From contig CAVTJO010000006.1 in the NCBI GenBank assembly GCA_963734955.1, positions 124,001-188,000 on the forward strand: a stretch of DNA of 64,000 nucleotides, read 5' to 3'. The notes beneath the pieces are model-generated. The model made no database searches. It was not told where the DNA came from and saw nothing but the letters and a program-made list of their open reading frames with translations. The position numbers were made by a program, and so were the translations under genes. This DNA comes from UBA11986 sp963734955 (GTDB lineage: Bacteria > Bacteroidota > Ignavibacteria > UBA10030 > UBA6906). Below, one piece after another: positions 52,608-61,251 of the stretch. Numbering within the stretch: position 1 is the stretch's first letter; every line of letters begins with the position of its first letter.

Positions 52608-52690
52608 GGGAGGGTCCGGCGCAAGCTCGGCAAAAGGATGAGGGGTTTGCCGAGCGTACCGCACAAGAAGCAGTGGGTGAGAATAAATAG

Positions 52691-52928
52691 AAAACCTCCT
52701 CGTCGCATGATTATATTGGGAACTCAGAGGTTCCAGTAATCAAACGGGCTCGAAGCCCAAAGCCGGTATGTTCCGGCGCGACGCGATCGAGGAGGTTCTA
52801 TGGCAAATGTACGCGACGGGTTTGCCAAAGGCAAGCCGATTTTTGTGGGAATCGACGTGCACAAGCGTGACTGGACGGTGCATGTCGTGTGCCAGGGAGA
52901 AGAGTTGTACCACAGTACGGCACTATGA
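52691..52928 (+). mobile_element. IS110-family remnant: structured leader plus truncated transposase start
   Basis: The leader 52691-52799 has AACCTCCTCG (52693-52702) pairing over 10 bp with CGAGGAGGTT (52788-52797), which contains the transposase ribosome site. Between them lie three small hairpins: 52719-52734, 52746-52758 and 52763-52776. This resembles the non-coding left end of IS110 elements that encodes the bridge RNA. The coding part stops after 42 codons, and the element's right end was not found. Confidence 0.65.
52800..52928 (+). pseudogene. IS110-family transposase, N-terminal fragment
   Basis: ATG at 52800 behind GGAGGTTCT. The peptide MANVRDGFAKGKP then IFVGIDVHKRDWTVHVVCQ and GEELYHSTAL ends at a TGA (52926-52928). 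FVGIDVHK with its first catalytic Asp is the start of the DEDD RuvC-like domain of IS110 transposases, normally 300-400 residues. Everything after about residue 42 is missing, and unrelated sequence follows, so the element is dead. The fragment is short, but the motif and ribosome site are typical. Confidence 0.72.
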
Positions 52929-53025
52929 CGCTCGGTTCATTTGCAAAAGCGAAGTTCATTCTCAGGTTCGCTCTATCAGTTGTGTGCAATTGCCCTTTAT
53001 TCATCAATAGAAAGGGGATACGCCA

Positions 53026-53420
53026 ATGAGAACAGTCATCTGCATTTCAATCCTGATTGCCGCGTTGTTCGTAACATCCATGCCCCTTTACAGTCAGTGG
53101 GTGCAAACGAATGGACCGCTTGGCGGCTTTGTGTACTGCATTACCGTTTCGGGATCAAACCTTTTTGCCGGGACCAATTGCGGCGTCTTTCGTTCCACCA
53201 ATAACGGAACGGACTGGACGTATGTGAGCTCGGTCTGACAAGCACGTATGTCGAGGCGCTCGCCATGAGCGACGGGATGGTCTTTGCCGGGACGAATAAC
53301 GGCGGCGTCTTTCGTTCCACCGATAACGGCGCAAGCTGGGTACCGATCAACGTCAACCTGGGAACCCTGACCGTCCATGCTCTTGCCGTGAGCGATACAA
53401 TTCTTTTTGCCGGCACTTGA
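53026..53420 (+). pseudogene. Truncated exported BNR/propeller-repeat protein with one frame change
   Basis: ATG at 53026 behind AAAGGGG opens a signal peptide (MRTVICISILIAALFVTSMP) and a repeat SNLFAGTNCGVFRSTNNGTD. The frame is lost at 53231-53233; adding one G restores SSGLTSTYVEALAMSDGMVF, then AGTNNGGVFRSTDNGASWVP and HALAVSDTILFAGT before a stop at 53420. These are the FAGTxxGVFRSTDNG repeats of BNR/YCF48-like propellers, usually six or more followed by a type IX sorting domain. Only about two and a half repeats remain, so the gene is truncated as well as frameshifted. Confidence 0.78.
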
Positions 53421-53473
53421 AGGGCTCGTGAGTGAGGGTGAATTGAGAGCCACTATCAACAACGGAGTCTTCC

Positions 53474-54286
53474 ATGTCATCCACATTCCAACTTCGACCT
53501 CTGGGCAGCACGGGAATCAACGTGACGCCGCTTGGCCTCTCCACGTCCTACTGGCCCGGAAAGAAAACCGTGTATACTGCCGTGGATGAGGGGGTGAACC
53601 TGTTCTTCGCGTTCGGTTTCGATCTGCAGATGAGGCGTGCGCTGCGGGAATTACTGCCACGGGAGCGCGACAGGTTCGTGCTTGTGACCGGCGCGTATAA
53701 CTATATCTGGTGGGCGCAGGACGTTCGCAAGGCGTTGGAGGCGCGTTTGCGGCAGTTCAATACGGATTACATCGACGTGTTCCTTTTCATGGGAGTGATG
53801 AAGCCGGCAGAGTTCACGCCGCGAGTTAAAGAGGACTTATTGAAGATGAAAGAGGAGGGGAAAGTTCGGGCGATCGGACTCTCCTGCCATGACCGTGCCT
53901 TCCTTGGCCGGCTTGCGGCAGACGGCGACGTTAACACCTTGATGCTCCGCTACAACGCGGCGCATCGCGGGGCTGAGCGGGACATCTTCCCCCAGCTCGC
54001 CGCGCACAACCCCGGCGTCATCAGTTACACAGCCACCCGCTGGACATATCTTTTGCGTCGTCCGAAAACCTGGCCGAAGGGTGCGCGCATCCCGACGGCA
54101 GGGGAGTGCTACAGGTTCGTCCTTTCGAATCCGCACGTGCATTCTGTCCTGACTGCTCCGCGGAACGAGCGTCAACTGAGGGAGAACATCGCTGCCGTGC
54201 AGAAGGGTCCGCTGGATGAGGATGACATGAAATTCATGCGCGACTTCGGCGATGCCGTTTACGACAGGAAGCAGTGGTTTATGTAA
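53474..54286 (+). CDS. Aldo/keto reductase-like protein lacking the usual catalytic tetrad
   Basis: A 270-residue TIM-barrel protein of the aldo/keto reductase type. It opens QLRPLGSTGINVTPLGLSTS and has LEARLRQFNTDYIDVFLFMG, MKEEGKVRAIGLSCHDRAFL and PTAGECYRFVLSNPHVHSVL. In catalytic members Asp, Tyr, Lys and His are conserved. Here the Lys strand reads FVLVTGAYNY (no TK) and the His strand reads DVFLFMGVM (Met for His), and no Tyr stands in the FGFDLQMRRAL segment. It probably belongs to a non-canonical subgroup with different chemistry. The ATG at 53474 follows GGAGTCTTCC. It is monocistronic. Confidence 0.85.
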   Translation: MSSTFQLRPLGSTGINVTPLGLSTSYWPGKKTVYTAVDEGVNLFFAFGFDLQMRRALRELLPRERDRFVLVTGAYNYIWWAQDVRKALEARLRQFNTDYIDVFLFMGVMKPAEFTPRVKEDLLKMKEEGKVRAIGLSCHDRAFLGRLAADGDVNTLMLRYNAAHRGAERDIFPQLAAHNPGVISYTATRWTYLLRRPKTWPKGARIPTAGECYRFVLSNPHVHSVLTAPRNERQLRENIAAVQKGPLDEDDMKFMRDFGDAVYDRKQWFM

Positions 54287-54632
54287 AGCATGGTTTGCTT
54301 TGTTAAGACGATTCTTCACGCAATCCCATAATCTCGGAAAGCAACGGTCCATACATCAAGGCCATCACGTTTGTGGGATTGAGCGGCATGTGGCCGTTGA
54401 TTGTCGGCTTGCTCCTCGCCGCCACGAGACGGCGAAACCACAAAGTGTTTCGGACGAGAAGCCAGGCTCTTGAATGGCTGATCCATCGGTAGGATGGCGT
54501 CTGGCGTGTTGTTGCCAAAAGATCGCTTATCGTTCTTACCGCACGCTGATTCACTGTTTGCGTTTGACCTCCGTGCGCAACGCTCCACAACTCGTTACGT
54601 TCTCCGTTCATCAACTTACGAGAGGAAACGCC
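54287..54632. other. Intergenic region
   Basis: About 345 bases between the aldo/keto-like gene and the next exported protein. Open frames exist in several phases but none resembles a protein or has a ribosome site. Nothing else recognised. Confidence 0.4.
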
Positions 54633-55331
54633 ATGAAACAGACCATGTTGGTTTTCGTGATGCTATTTTCTTGCGTCTCATTGCTATCCGCCCAGGATGA
54701 AGAGCCCGGGGCAGGCCAGTTCATGTTTTCTGTGAAACCCGAGTTGTTGGGACTGGCAGGCGGATCATTCGGGTACAAACTTCCAAGTGATCTCGTGCTC
54801 TTTGGCGGGATCGACTACTTCCATCTCGGTACCACGATAGACGTCAGCACGACATATCTGAATATTGTCGGCCCGGGCATACCCTCGTCGTCATCTTCAG
54901 AGACGGAGGCATCTCTGAACGTTTACAATCTTTACGTTGCGGCCAAGTTGTTTGTTGTGAAGAAGAACGCAATCAAAGGGTATCTGCTCGCCGAGGTTTC
55001 CAAACCCATAATCAAAGGTTCACTCGAAGTAAATGGAAAGTCAGATCCGGGGGTCGAGAGCATCTCTGACAATCTGGACGTTTGGGGGCTGAAGGGTGCA
55101 TTCGGCACTGAATATTTCTTCAGCGACAACTTTAGTCTCGGAGGGGAATTTGGCTTGCGAGTTCTCTTATTGAGCTCGACTGATTCCAAGGACACACCGT
55201 ACTACAGCTTCTACTATGATCCCAACACAGGTCAATACGTTACTGTCCAGGGAACCCGACGACAGGAGACAAAAGTCAGTTTCAATTTCAGTCTTACGTA
55301 TTCCACGCTTACACTGAACTATTATTTCTGA
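54633..55331 (+). CDS. Predicted outer-membrane beta-barrel protein
   Basis: About 232 residues from the ATG at 54633 behind GAGAGGAAACGCC. A signal peptide MKQTMLVFVMLFSCVSLLSA is followed by regularly spaced amphipathic strands (FMFSVKPELLGLAGGSFGYK, LYVAAKLFVVKKNAIKGYLL, FGTEYFFSDNFSLGGEFGLR) and a final STLTLNYYF ending in Phe, the barrel-insertion signal. It resembles OmpW/porin-like 'outer membrane beta-barrel' families in general layout only. It is similar in style to the cassette protein at 50053 but not a close copy. Confidence 0.8.
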   Translation: MKQTMLVFVMLFSCVSLLSAQDEEPGAGQFMFSVKPELLGLAGGSFGYKLPSDLVLFGGIDYFHLGTTIDVSTTYLNIVGPGIPSSSSSETEASLNVYNLYVAAKLFVVKKNAIKGYLLAEVSKPIIKGSLEVNGKSDPGVESISDNLDVWGLKGAFGTEYFFSDNFSLGGEFGLRVLLLSSTDSKDTPYYSFYYDPNTGQYVTVQGTRRQETKVSFNFSLTYSTLTLNYYF

Positions 55332-55444
55332 ACCGGAGCCCGACGCGATGAAAGCAGATCGAGTCCCGATCATGAGCCTGACGTAATGGTGGGATGCTGC
55401 CACCGTGCGAGAGAAGGACAAATCCACCGTGGAGAAAGAACCAA

Positions 55445-57003
55445 ATGCAAATCAAAAGGAAGCACGTTTTGGCAATGCTGCTGGTGATCGCGTGTAGCGG
55501 GTTGCCATGAAAGCAATATCGAGCGCTCGACACTGCACCCGTACGCACTGAGCCAGTTCAACAGTGCAAAGAATCAAACAGTTAAAAGCGTCGTCTCCGT
55601 ACATCAAAGCGCACATGAAGAATGGCGGTCTCTATCTCTTTGACAAGTGGGATGTGGACCAGAAGAATTCGACGATTGCGGGTCATGCGACACTCTTCAG
55701 TCCTCTCCGCGATACACTCGGGGAATCCCCGTGTACGATCGGGTTGGATTCCATTGCGATCCTGGAAACAAATGTCATCGAGAACTCGGGGTCGGCAACA
55801 GCGATTACATTGTTCATGGGGGTCACGGCAGCCTTTACAGTCAACTGCATAGTGAATCCGAAGTCGTGTTTCGGATCCTGTCCAACGTTCTATGTGGATG
55901 ATGGAAAGAGCCTGCGTTTGCAGGCCGAGGGGTTTTCGTCGAGCATCTCTCCTTCGCTGGAGGCCACCGACGTTGACGCACTCTTTTCTGCAGTGTCAAA
56001 GGACGGCAAGGTGAAGCTGGTGATGAAGAACGAAGCCCTCGAGACACACGTTGTTCGTCACGTGGATCTGCTTGCGGTCCCAAGGAATGAAGGGTGCCAC
56101 GTTTTCGCGACAATGGACCAGCAATTCTGGGAGAGCCCCCTGCAGCATTCCCCTGTCGCTGCGACCGGGCCTGAAGGCGATTGCCTTGCAAAGGTCATTG
56201 CTGCCGATGGCAACGAGCGCTTCAGCACGGCCGATGAGAAGTATCTGGGCACGAAAGAGGAGATTGAGCTGCGATTTCCCACCCGGCCGGGCACAGCGTA
56301 CGGGCTCGTGGTTGGGTGCCGACAGACTCTGCTTCCCACGTACCTGCTGTATCAAACCTTCGCGTACATGGGAACTGAAGCCGGATACTGGCTGGCAGAA
56401 TTGGAGAGAAAGAAGATTGCGAAAGCGAAAAGCATGGAGGAGATCATCGGAGGAATTGAAGTATGGCGGGAGACTGACGGTGGGCATCGCCAGATCATCG
56501 ATCAGCTCTGTGAGCATGGTCCGCTTGCGATGGACGTACATTTGCTTCCGCTCCCCGTTTCCGGCGACACGATTCTTCACCTGCAACTTCGAATGACGAA
56601 AGGCGCCTGGAGAATCGACTATCTTGCCCTGGCCGAGCTCTCAAAATCTCTCCAACCGGTCCGGATCCACCCGGACATGGTCCTCAACGGCGGCTCGGAG
56701 GACGCTCACGCCCTCTCGGCTCTGACTGCTTCAACGGAAGGTCTCATCACTTTCCCTGGCGATGAGTTTACGATGCAGTATGTTCTTCCGGCAAATCAGT
56801 CAAACTATGAGTTGTTTGTCGAGAGCAGGGGATACTATTTTGAATGGATGCGACAGGAGTGGATCAAGGAGGAGAATCCGTTGTTGCTCGCCCAGGTACT
56901 GCTCGACCCGGAGGCCGCATTGCGACGCATGGCTCCCGAGTTCAAGCAGGTCGAACCAACCATGGAGGACTGCTTTTGGAGGAGCCGCTATGCAAAGCCG
57001 TAA
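55445..57003 (+). pseudogene. Large lipoprotein of unknown function with two inserted bases near the start
   Basis: ATG at 55445 opens MQIKRKHVLAMLLVIACSG. Removing one G in 55499-55501 gives CHESNIERSTLHPYALSQFN. Removing one A in 55584-55587 joins KASSPYIKAHMKNGGLYLFD and the remaining frame to 57003, about 518 residues in all. The lipobox (VIAC) predicts a lipoprotein. Recognisable features are IVNPKSCFGSCPTFYVDDG and several beta-rich segments, but no named family. It is followed by another lipoprotein whose ATG lies 14 bases before its stop, so the two are coupled. The long intact tail suggests the frame errors are not biological. Confidence 0.75.
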
Positions 57004-57517
57004 GTCATTGTTGAATGTATCGGTCATCGTGCTCAGCCTCCCGTTTCTCACTTGCGCAAGCACGGATGCGCCAACGCGATGGCTTGCCGATCCGGACAAT
57101 GTTCCATCCGACGTATATGGTGCGTGGATCAGTGTAAATGGCGATTCGGCGCGCATTGCCGGAGAGTTGATTGCGATTTCTGATGATACTGTCTTCGTTG
57201 CGGATTCAACCCTCCATGCCATCGCCGAAGGTGAGATCCGTTCTGCCAGGCTCGTGGTGTTTCAGCCGGGAGGGTCGATTGGGGCAGGTGTGTTCTTCGG
57301 TACGCTTTCGACAATTTCCAATGGTTGGTATCTTGTTTTTACTGCCCCGATGTGGCTCATAGGAGGAACTATCGCGGCATCATCCCGTTCCTTTGATCCC
57401 ATCATAGACTATCCGCAAAGGTCAATGGAGAAACTCGTTCCCTTTGCCAGGTACCCGCAGGGTCTTCCGCCCGAACTGAATCGGGACCGCATCAGGATGA
57501 AGGTCCAGCGAGAGTGA
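56990..57517 (+). CDS. Lipoprotein of unknown function
   Basis: About 175 residues from the ATG at 56990, preceded by GGAGGAGCCGCT within the previous gene. The signal MQSRKSLLNVSVIVLSLPF ends LTCAS, a lipobox. The mature part has DVYGAWISVNGDSARIAGEL and DDTVFVADSTLHAIAEGEIR, like a small beta domain, then a glycine-rich hydrophobic pair of segments (SIGAGVFFGTLSTISNGWYL, FTAPMWLIGGTIAAS). No family recognised. Overlap with the upstream lipoprotein gene implies a shared function. Confidence 0.72.
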   Translation: MQSRKSLLNVSVIVLSLPFLTCASTDAPTRWLADPDNVPSDVYGAWISVNGDSARIAGELIAISDDTVFVADSTLHAIAEGEIRSARLVVFQPGGSIGAGVFFGTLSTISNGWYLVFTAPMWLIGGTIAASSRSFDPIIDYPQRSMEKLVPFARYPQGLPPELNRDRIRMKVQRE

Positions 57518-57751
57518 AACCGCCATGATGGGCTAGGTCTCACGCAATTCAAAATCAACGTATCGAGTACCGAGGTTGGATCCAGCCTCACTCGGAAGGG
57601 TCGGCTGTTGCACGGTTCTGACAACGAGCTGAATCCACACTTGAGTTTTTCATTTGAGATGCAGTTATTGGGGCTGGCCGGCAGAGGAGTGGGTGGCGTG
57701 TGAGGGACAAGCCACAACTGTTCATTGCTATACAAACATCGAGAGGTGCGC

Positions 57752-59020
57752 ATGCCATCAGCCTTCAGGAAGTTGATGACACTTGAAGTCGCAAATGTCC
57801 CCGCCGTGGTTTCCCGATTGGCGAGCGACTCACCATCTGTTGGAGACGCGTCGGTTACCGTGCAATCGACAAAGCCGGCGCGTATCATGTCGGTCGACAT
57901 GCTGCGCGGGATTATCATGGTGATCATGGCGCTCGACCATGTGCGCGACTACTTCACGAACGTCCATTTTGATCCCGCAGACCTGACCCAGACAACGGTC
58001 GCGCTCTTCTTCACGCGGTGGATCACGCATTTCTGTGCTCCGGTGTTTGTGTTTCTCGCCGGGACGGGTGCATTCCTCTCCGCTTCTCGCGGCAAGCCGA
58101 TCGGGGAACTCGCGCGATTTCTGTGGACACGCGGCCTGATGCTCGTGATCTTCGAAGCAACAGTGGTCCGCTTCGCGTGGTTGTTCAACTTCAGCGCAAA
58201 CCTCCTCATCGTGCAGGTCATCTGGGCCATCGGGGTGTCGATGATATGTCTCGCGGCTTTTGTGTATCTCTCGAAACGGACTATTGCCATCATCGGTATC
58301 GTGATGATTGTCGGTCACAACGCGCTGGATGGGATTAAACCTGAAACGTTTGGCTCACTCGGTTGGCTTTGGGGAATCCTCCATGTCAGTCAGCCGTTCC
58401 AGCTTTCGCCTCATACTGTCTTCTTTCCCATCTATCCCCTTATCCCCTGGATCGGCGTTATGGCGGCGGGGTACGTCTTCGGCTCCATCATGCTGTACGA
58501 ACCCGACCGTAGAAAGAAGACGCTGCTTCAACTCGGCACCTGCCTGACGGCGTTGTTCGTGATCATCAGAGGAGTCAACGTCTACGGTGATCTGGTGCCA
58601 TGGACGGCTCAGAAGGATGCGGTCTTTACAGTCCTTTCATTCATCAACACGACAAAATATCCGCCATCGCTTGACTACCTTCTCATGACCCTTGGTCCGT
58701 CGATTCTTGCACTTGCATTGTTCGAAAGGGCAGGAGGGAAGATGGGGCAATTTTTTGTTACCTATGGCCGGGTTCCGATGTTCTATTACATTGTACATTT
58801 GTACGTCATTCATGCGCTGGCGATTGTTGCAGGTGCGATGCAGGGTTTTGGGATTTCACCATTTTTTGACGTGTTCCTCGGCTACCCGCGAGCGTACGGC
58901 TTCGGGCTGGCTGTGGTTTATATGGTATGGATTGGTGTTGTGCTGGCCCTCTATCCTCTCTGTCGATGGTTTGGAGAGTTGAAACGTCGGCGGAAGGATG
59001 TGTGGCTGAGTTATCTGTAG
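57752..59020 (+). CDS. DUF1624/HGSNAT-like multipass membrane protein
   Basis: About 422 residues from the ATG at 57752 behind GAGAGGTGCGC. After a polar N-terminus it has the family block RIMSVDMLRGIIMVIMALDH followed by VRDYFTNVHFDP, then about ten hydrophobic helices with HFCAPVFVFLAGTGAFLSAS and YGRVPMFYYIVHLYVIHALA. These match DUF1624 and the heparan-alpha-glucosaminide N-acetyltransferase-like membrane acyltransferases. The His after ALD corresponds to the acetyl-transfer histidine of that superfamily. It is likely to acylate an envelope or exported sugar; the substrate is unknown. Confidence 0.88.
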   Translation: MPSAFRKLMTLEVANVPAVVSRLASDSPSVGDASVTVQSTKPARIMSVDMLRGIIMVIMALDHVRDYFTNVHFDPADLTQTTVALFFTRWITHFCAPVFVFLAGTGAFLSASRGKPIGELARFLWTRGLMLVIFEATVVRFAWLFNFSANLLIVQVIWAIGVSMICLAAFVYLSKRTIAIIGIVMIVGHNALDGIKPETFGSLGWLWGILHVSQPFQLSPHTVFFPIYPLIPWIGVMAAGYVFGSIMLYEPDRRKKTLLQLGTCLTALFVIIRGVNVYGDLVPWTAQKDAVFTVLSFINTTKYPPSLDYLLMTLGPSILALALFERAGGKMGQFFVTYGRVPMFYYIVHLYVIHALAIVAGAMQGFGISPFFDVFLGYPRAYGFGLAVVYMVWIGVVLALYPLCRWFGELKRRRKDVWLSYL

Positions 59021-59126
59021 AACGGATCAACAAGCCGATAGATGGTAGATGGATAGATGGATTGACGGTGTTTATCATCTGTTGGGGGGATTTGATCAAT
59101 CCCTCAATTGATTCAATTTCAGCCAC

Positions 59127-59157
59127 TGTTACCTCATTTCGTTATTTAGAGTAGGGG
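59127..59157 (+). promoter_or_regulatory. Conserved upstream block of the ECF sigma gene
   Basis: TGTTACCTCATTTCGTT (59127-59143) is identical to 61138-61154, followed by similar AGTAG and a G run. It ends only a few bases before the sigma factor ATG, so it may be an autoregulated, nearly leaderless promoter, or a duplicated gene start. Confidence 0.55.
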
Positions 59158-59162
59158 GCCTC

Positions 59163-59831
59163 ATGGCCCGAGCCTCGAACAAGCAAATCGTTCAGGAACT
59201 GAAAGACGGAAACCCGTCCGGATGCCGGCATCTCGTGGACCTGTATCAGGAGCGGCTGGTTGGGGATGCGGTAGGTGTGTTCGATGTCGTTCAGGAGGAT
59301 GCTGAAGAACTTGTAAGCGATGTTCTCTTGACAGTTGTTGAGAAGATACAGGCATTCGAATTCAAGCGGGGTGAGGGAGATTTTCATTACTGGGTGATGA
59401 CGATCTTCAGGAACAGGGTGCGGGATTTCGTCCGTCACCAGGCCATTACGGGAGGGATGGAAGAGCGGTTCCAGGAATCGGAGTACGACGACGAGGGGCA
59501 GTATTCCGGCGTTGAACGGGAAGTGGTCGCCGAGGTCGTCCGCCGGTATCAAGATTCGCTTCGTGAAGCTGATGGCACGTCGGATGCCGGCGGCGAGAGA
59601 CTCCGAATAGTCACAGAGACGCTGGAGGGCATGGAGACCTGGGAACGTGTGCTCCTCCGCTGCCGGGCGCTCGATGTACCGTATGAGGAAATCGCGGGCT
59701 ATACGGGAAAACCGGCAAAGCAACTGAAAGTGTACCATGCCCGCGTCAAAAAAAAATTCGTGAAGATGCTCGGAGAACATTTTCCCGAGCTTGCACAACA
59801 GAATTCGGAATCTGTCGCCAATGAAACGTGA
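59163..59831 (+). CDS. ECF-type RNA polymerase sigma factor
   Basis: A 222-residue sigma factor. Region 2 is visible from residue 6: KQIVQELKDGNPSGCRHLVD, LYQERLVGDAVGVFDVVQED, AEELVSDVLLTVVEKIQAFE, WVMTIFRNRVRDFVRHQ. Region 4 reads VLLRCRALDVPYEEIAGYTG followed by KPAKQLKVYHARVKKKFVK. There is a long linker between the regions (residues 95-140). The next gene's ATG overlaps its end, so the 197-residue orphan is translationally coupled, the usual place for an anti-sigma, although no membrane segment or zinc motif is seen there. Confidence 0.88.
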   Translation: MARASNKQIVQELKDGNPSGCRHLVDLYQERLVGDAVGVFDVVQEDAEELVSDVLLTVVEKIQAFEFKRGEGDFHYWVMTIFRNRVRDFVRHQAITGGMEERFQESEYDDEGQYSGVEREVVAEVVRRYQDSLREADGTSDAGGERLRIVTETLEGMETWERVLLRCRALDVPYEEIAGYTGKPAKQLKVYHARVKKKFVKMLGEHFPELAQQNSESVANET

Positions 59832-60411
59832 CCGTATTGACAAGCTCCTGCAACTCGCCTACCTCGAAGGCCAGGTACATACGCGCAAGGCGTACGAGCG
59901 GAGCATCCTGACGAAACGGGTTGCCGCGAAGGTCTCCGTGGCATCGAAAACGGCTTTGCTGCAAAAGCTCGAACAGTCGCTGGCACGCAGCCACGAGCAC
60001 GCAGCACCTCTGACGGTCGGCGCATTTCTCAAAGGGATGCGGTCCGAGCGACTCCTTCGATCGTGGGACATATTTTCCCGCATTGGGCTGACCCAGAATA
60101 TTTACAGGATGCTCGAAGAGGACAGGATCTCTCCGCTGAAGATCTCCGTCGAATCATGGAAACGGCTGCGCACGCTCTTCAACCTCTCCATCGACGACCT
60201 GGTCGAAATGATCCGTCGGACGCACCAGCTTGTGTTCTTCAGGCCCTCATTCCGGACAACCCTTGCGCGCTATGATGCACGAAAGAACAGGAACATGAAG
60301 GCGGCGACGTTGGAAAGAGCAGCGACGGAACTGTACACACGGGCGCGGCTTGCCGTCCCGGACGATGAACAGCGGCAACTTGACGAACTCATCAAGGGCA
60401 TTGGAGAATAG
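59821..60411 (+). CDS. Orphan protein coupled to the ECF sigma factor
   Basis: About 196 residues from the ATG at 59821, which overlaps the sigma gene's last codons; the frame is open 30 bases further upstream. It is a soluble, basic, all-helical protein with no membrane span (DKLLQLAYLEGQVHTRKAYE, AAPLTVGAFLKGMRSERLLR, TLFNLSIDDLVEMIRRTHQL, YTRARLAVPDDEQRQLDELI). It matches no family I recognise. Placement between a sigma factor and an ImmA/IrrE-type protease suggests a protease-cleaved regulator (anti-sigma or co-factor), but that is inference from order alone. Confidence 0.75.
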   Translation: MKRDRIDKLLQLAYLEGQVHTRKAYERSILTKRVAAKVSVASKTALLQKLEQSLARSHEHAAPLTVGAFLKGMRSERLLRSWDIFSRIGLTQNIYRMLEEDRISPLKISVESWKRLRTLFNLSIDDLVEMIRRTHQLVFFRPSFRTTLARYDARKNRNMKAATLERAATELYTRARLAVPDDEQRQLDELIKGIGE

Positions 60412-60420
60412 GGAGAGCAG

Positions 60421-60942
60421 ATGATATACCAGGTGACGAAGGAATTGCGGACAGACATCTGTGTCAGCAAAGCGCAAGAAACGCTTGCCGACTACGCACG
60501 ATCACGCCCTACCATGAAGCCGCCCGTGAAAATCGAATCTGTCGCTGAGTGGATGGGATTTCAGGTGATTCTCCTCTACAGTGTTGGCGAGGAGTTCTCG
60601 GGAATGGTAAGTGTCCGGCAGAAGCTGATCGGTGTTAACGGGAGGCATCATCGTCACCGGCGGCGATTTACGATCGGTCATGAACTCGCTCATATTCTCC
60701 TCAGGCATCCGCCCGAGAGCCACTGCACGCCAAAGGAAATTGCGCTCTGCAACGCCGAGGCTGATGCTTGTGCCGCAGAGTTGCTGATGCCCGCGAACCT
60801 GCTCCTGCAATGGTTGCCAATTACCCGCAGTGTCAGCAATCTTGCCTATGCCTTCGATGTGAGCGAGGAAGCGATGGAGGTCAGGCTGAGGGACATGCGC
60901 GGCGACGGCACTGCAGGCAATCGCAAAATCATTCCGGCATAA
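60421..60942 (+). CDS. ImmA/IrrE-family metallopeptidase
   Basis: A 173-residue soluble zinc protease. The active site is GHELAHILLRHP (His87, Glu88, His91), followed by ALCNAEADACAAELLMPANL, which supplies the third ligand and the family's LLMP block. IrrE/ImmA proteases cut repressors or other regulators (DdrO in Deinococcus, ImmR in ICEBs1) to switch on stress or transfer genes. No Xre-type repressor is adjacent; the neighbours are the orphan and the ECF sigma factor. The ATG at 60421 follows GGGAGAGCAG, nine bases after the orphan, so one operon. Confidence 0.92.
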   Translation: MIYQVTKELRTDICVSKAQETLADYARSRPTMKPPVKIESVAEWMGFQVILLYSVGEEFSGMVSVRQKLIGVNGRHHRHRRRFTIGHELAHILLRHPPESHCTPKEIALCNAEADACAAELLMPANLLLQWLPITRSVSNLAYAFDVSEEAMEVRLRDMRGDGTAGNRKIIPA

Positions 60943-61251
60943 GAACCTCCCGCACTGACCGCAGGCCGGCGGTACTCCTCCGCTGCGGGTTCTATTTGCC
61001 GAACCCTCCAATTCGCGTCACATGAACTTGATCAAACCCATTGGCGCTGCAATCCCGACGTATGCACGCGCAGTCCAGGATAGATCTGGTGTGGTCATTT
61101 TTGACTAACCCCGTTCAGAAATGGCGCTTTCCGGGGTTGTTACCTCATTTCGTTTCTTATAGTAGAGGGGGTCAGAAAAAAGACCTCTTCTCCGGATCCA
61201 GAGATGAGCTCTGGCGGAAGATAATCAACAATACAATGTGTGGAGGATGTC
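60943..61251. other. Intergenic region between the protease and the PUR gene
   Basis: About 310 bases with no gene. It holds the second copy of the conserved block at 61138-61170 and is otherwise unremarkable. Confidence 0.5.
61138..61170 (+). promoter_or_regulatory. Conserved upstream block of the PUR-family gene
   Basis: TGTTACCTCATTTCGTT is shared exactly with 59127-59143, followed by TCTTATAGTAGAGGGGG (TCTTAGAG-like at the other site). It lies about 80 bases before the ATG at 61252. A candidate promoter for the adjacent ECF sigma factor. Confidence 0.55.
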
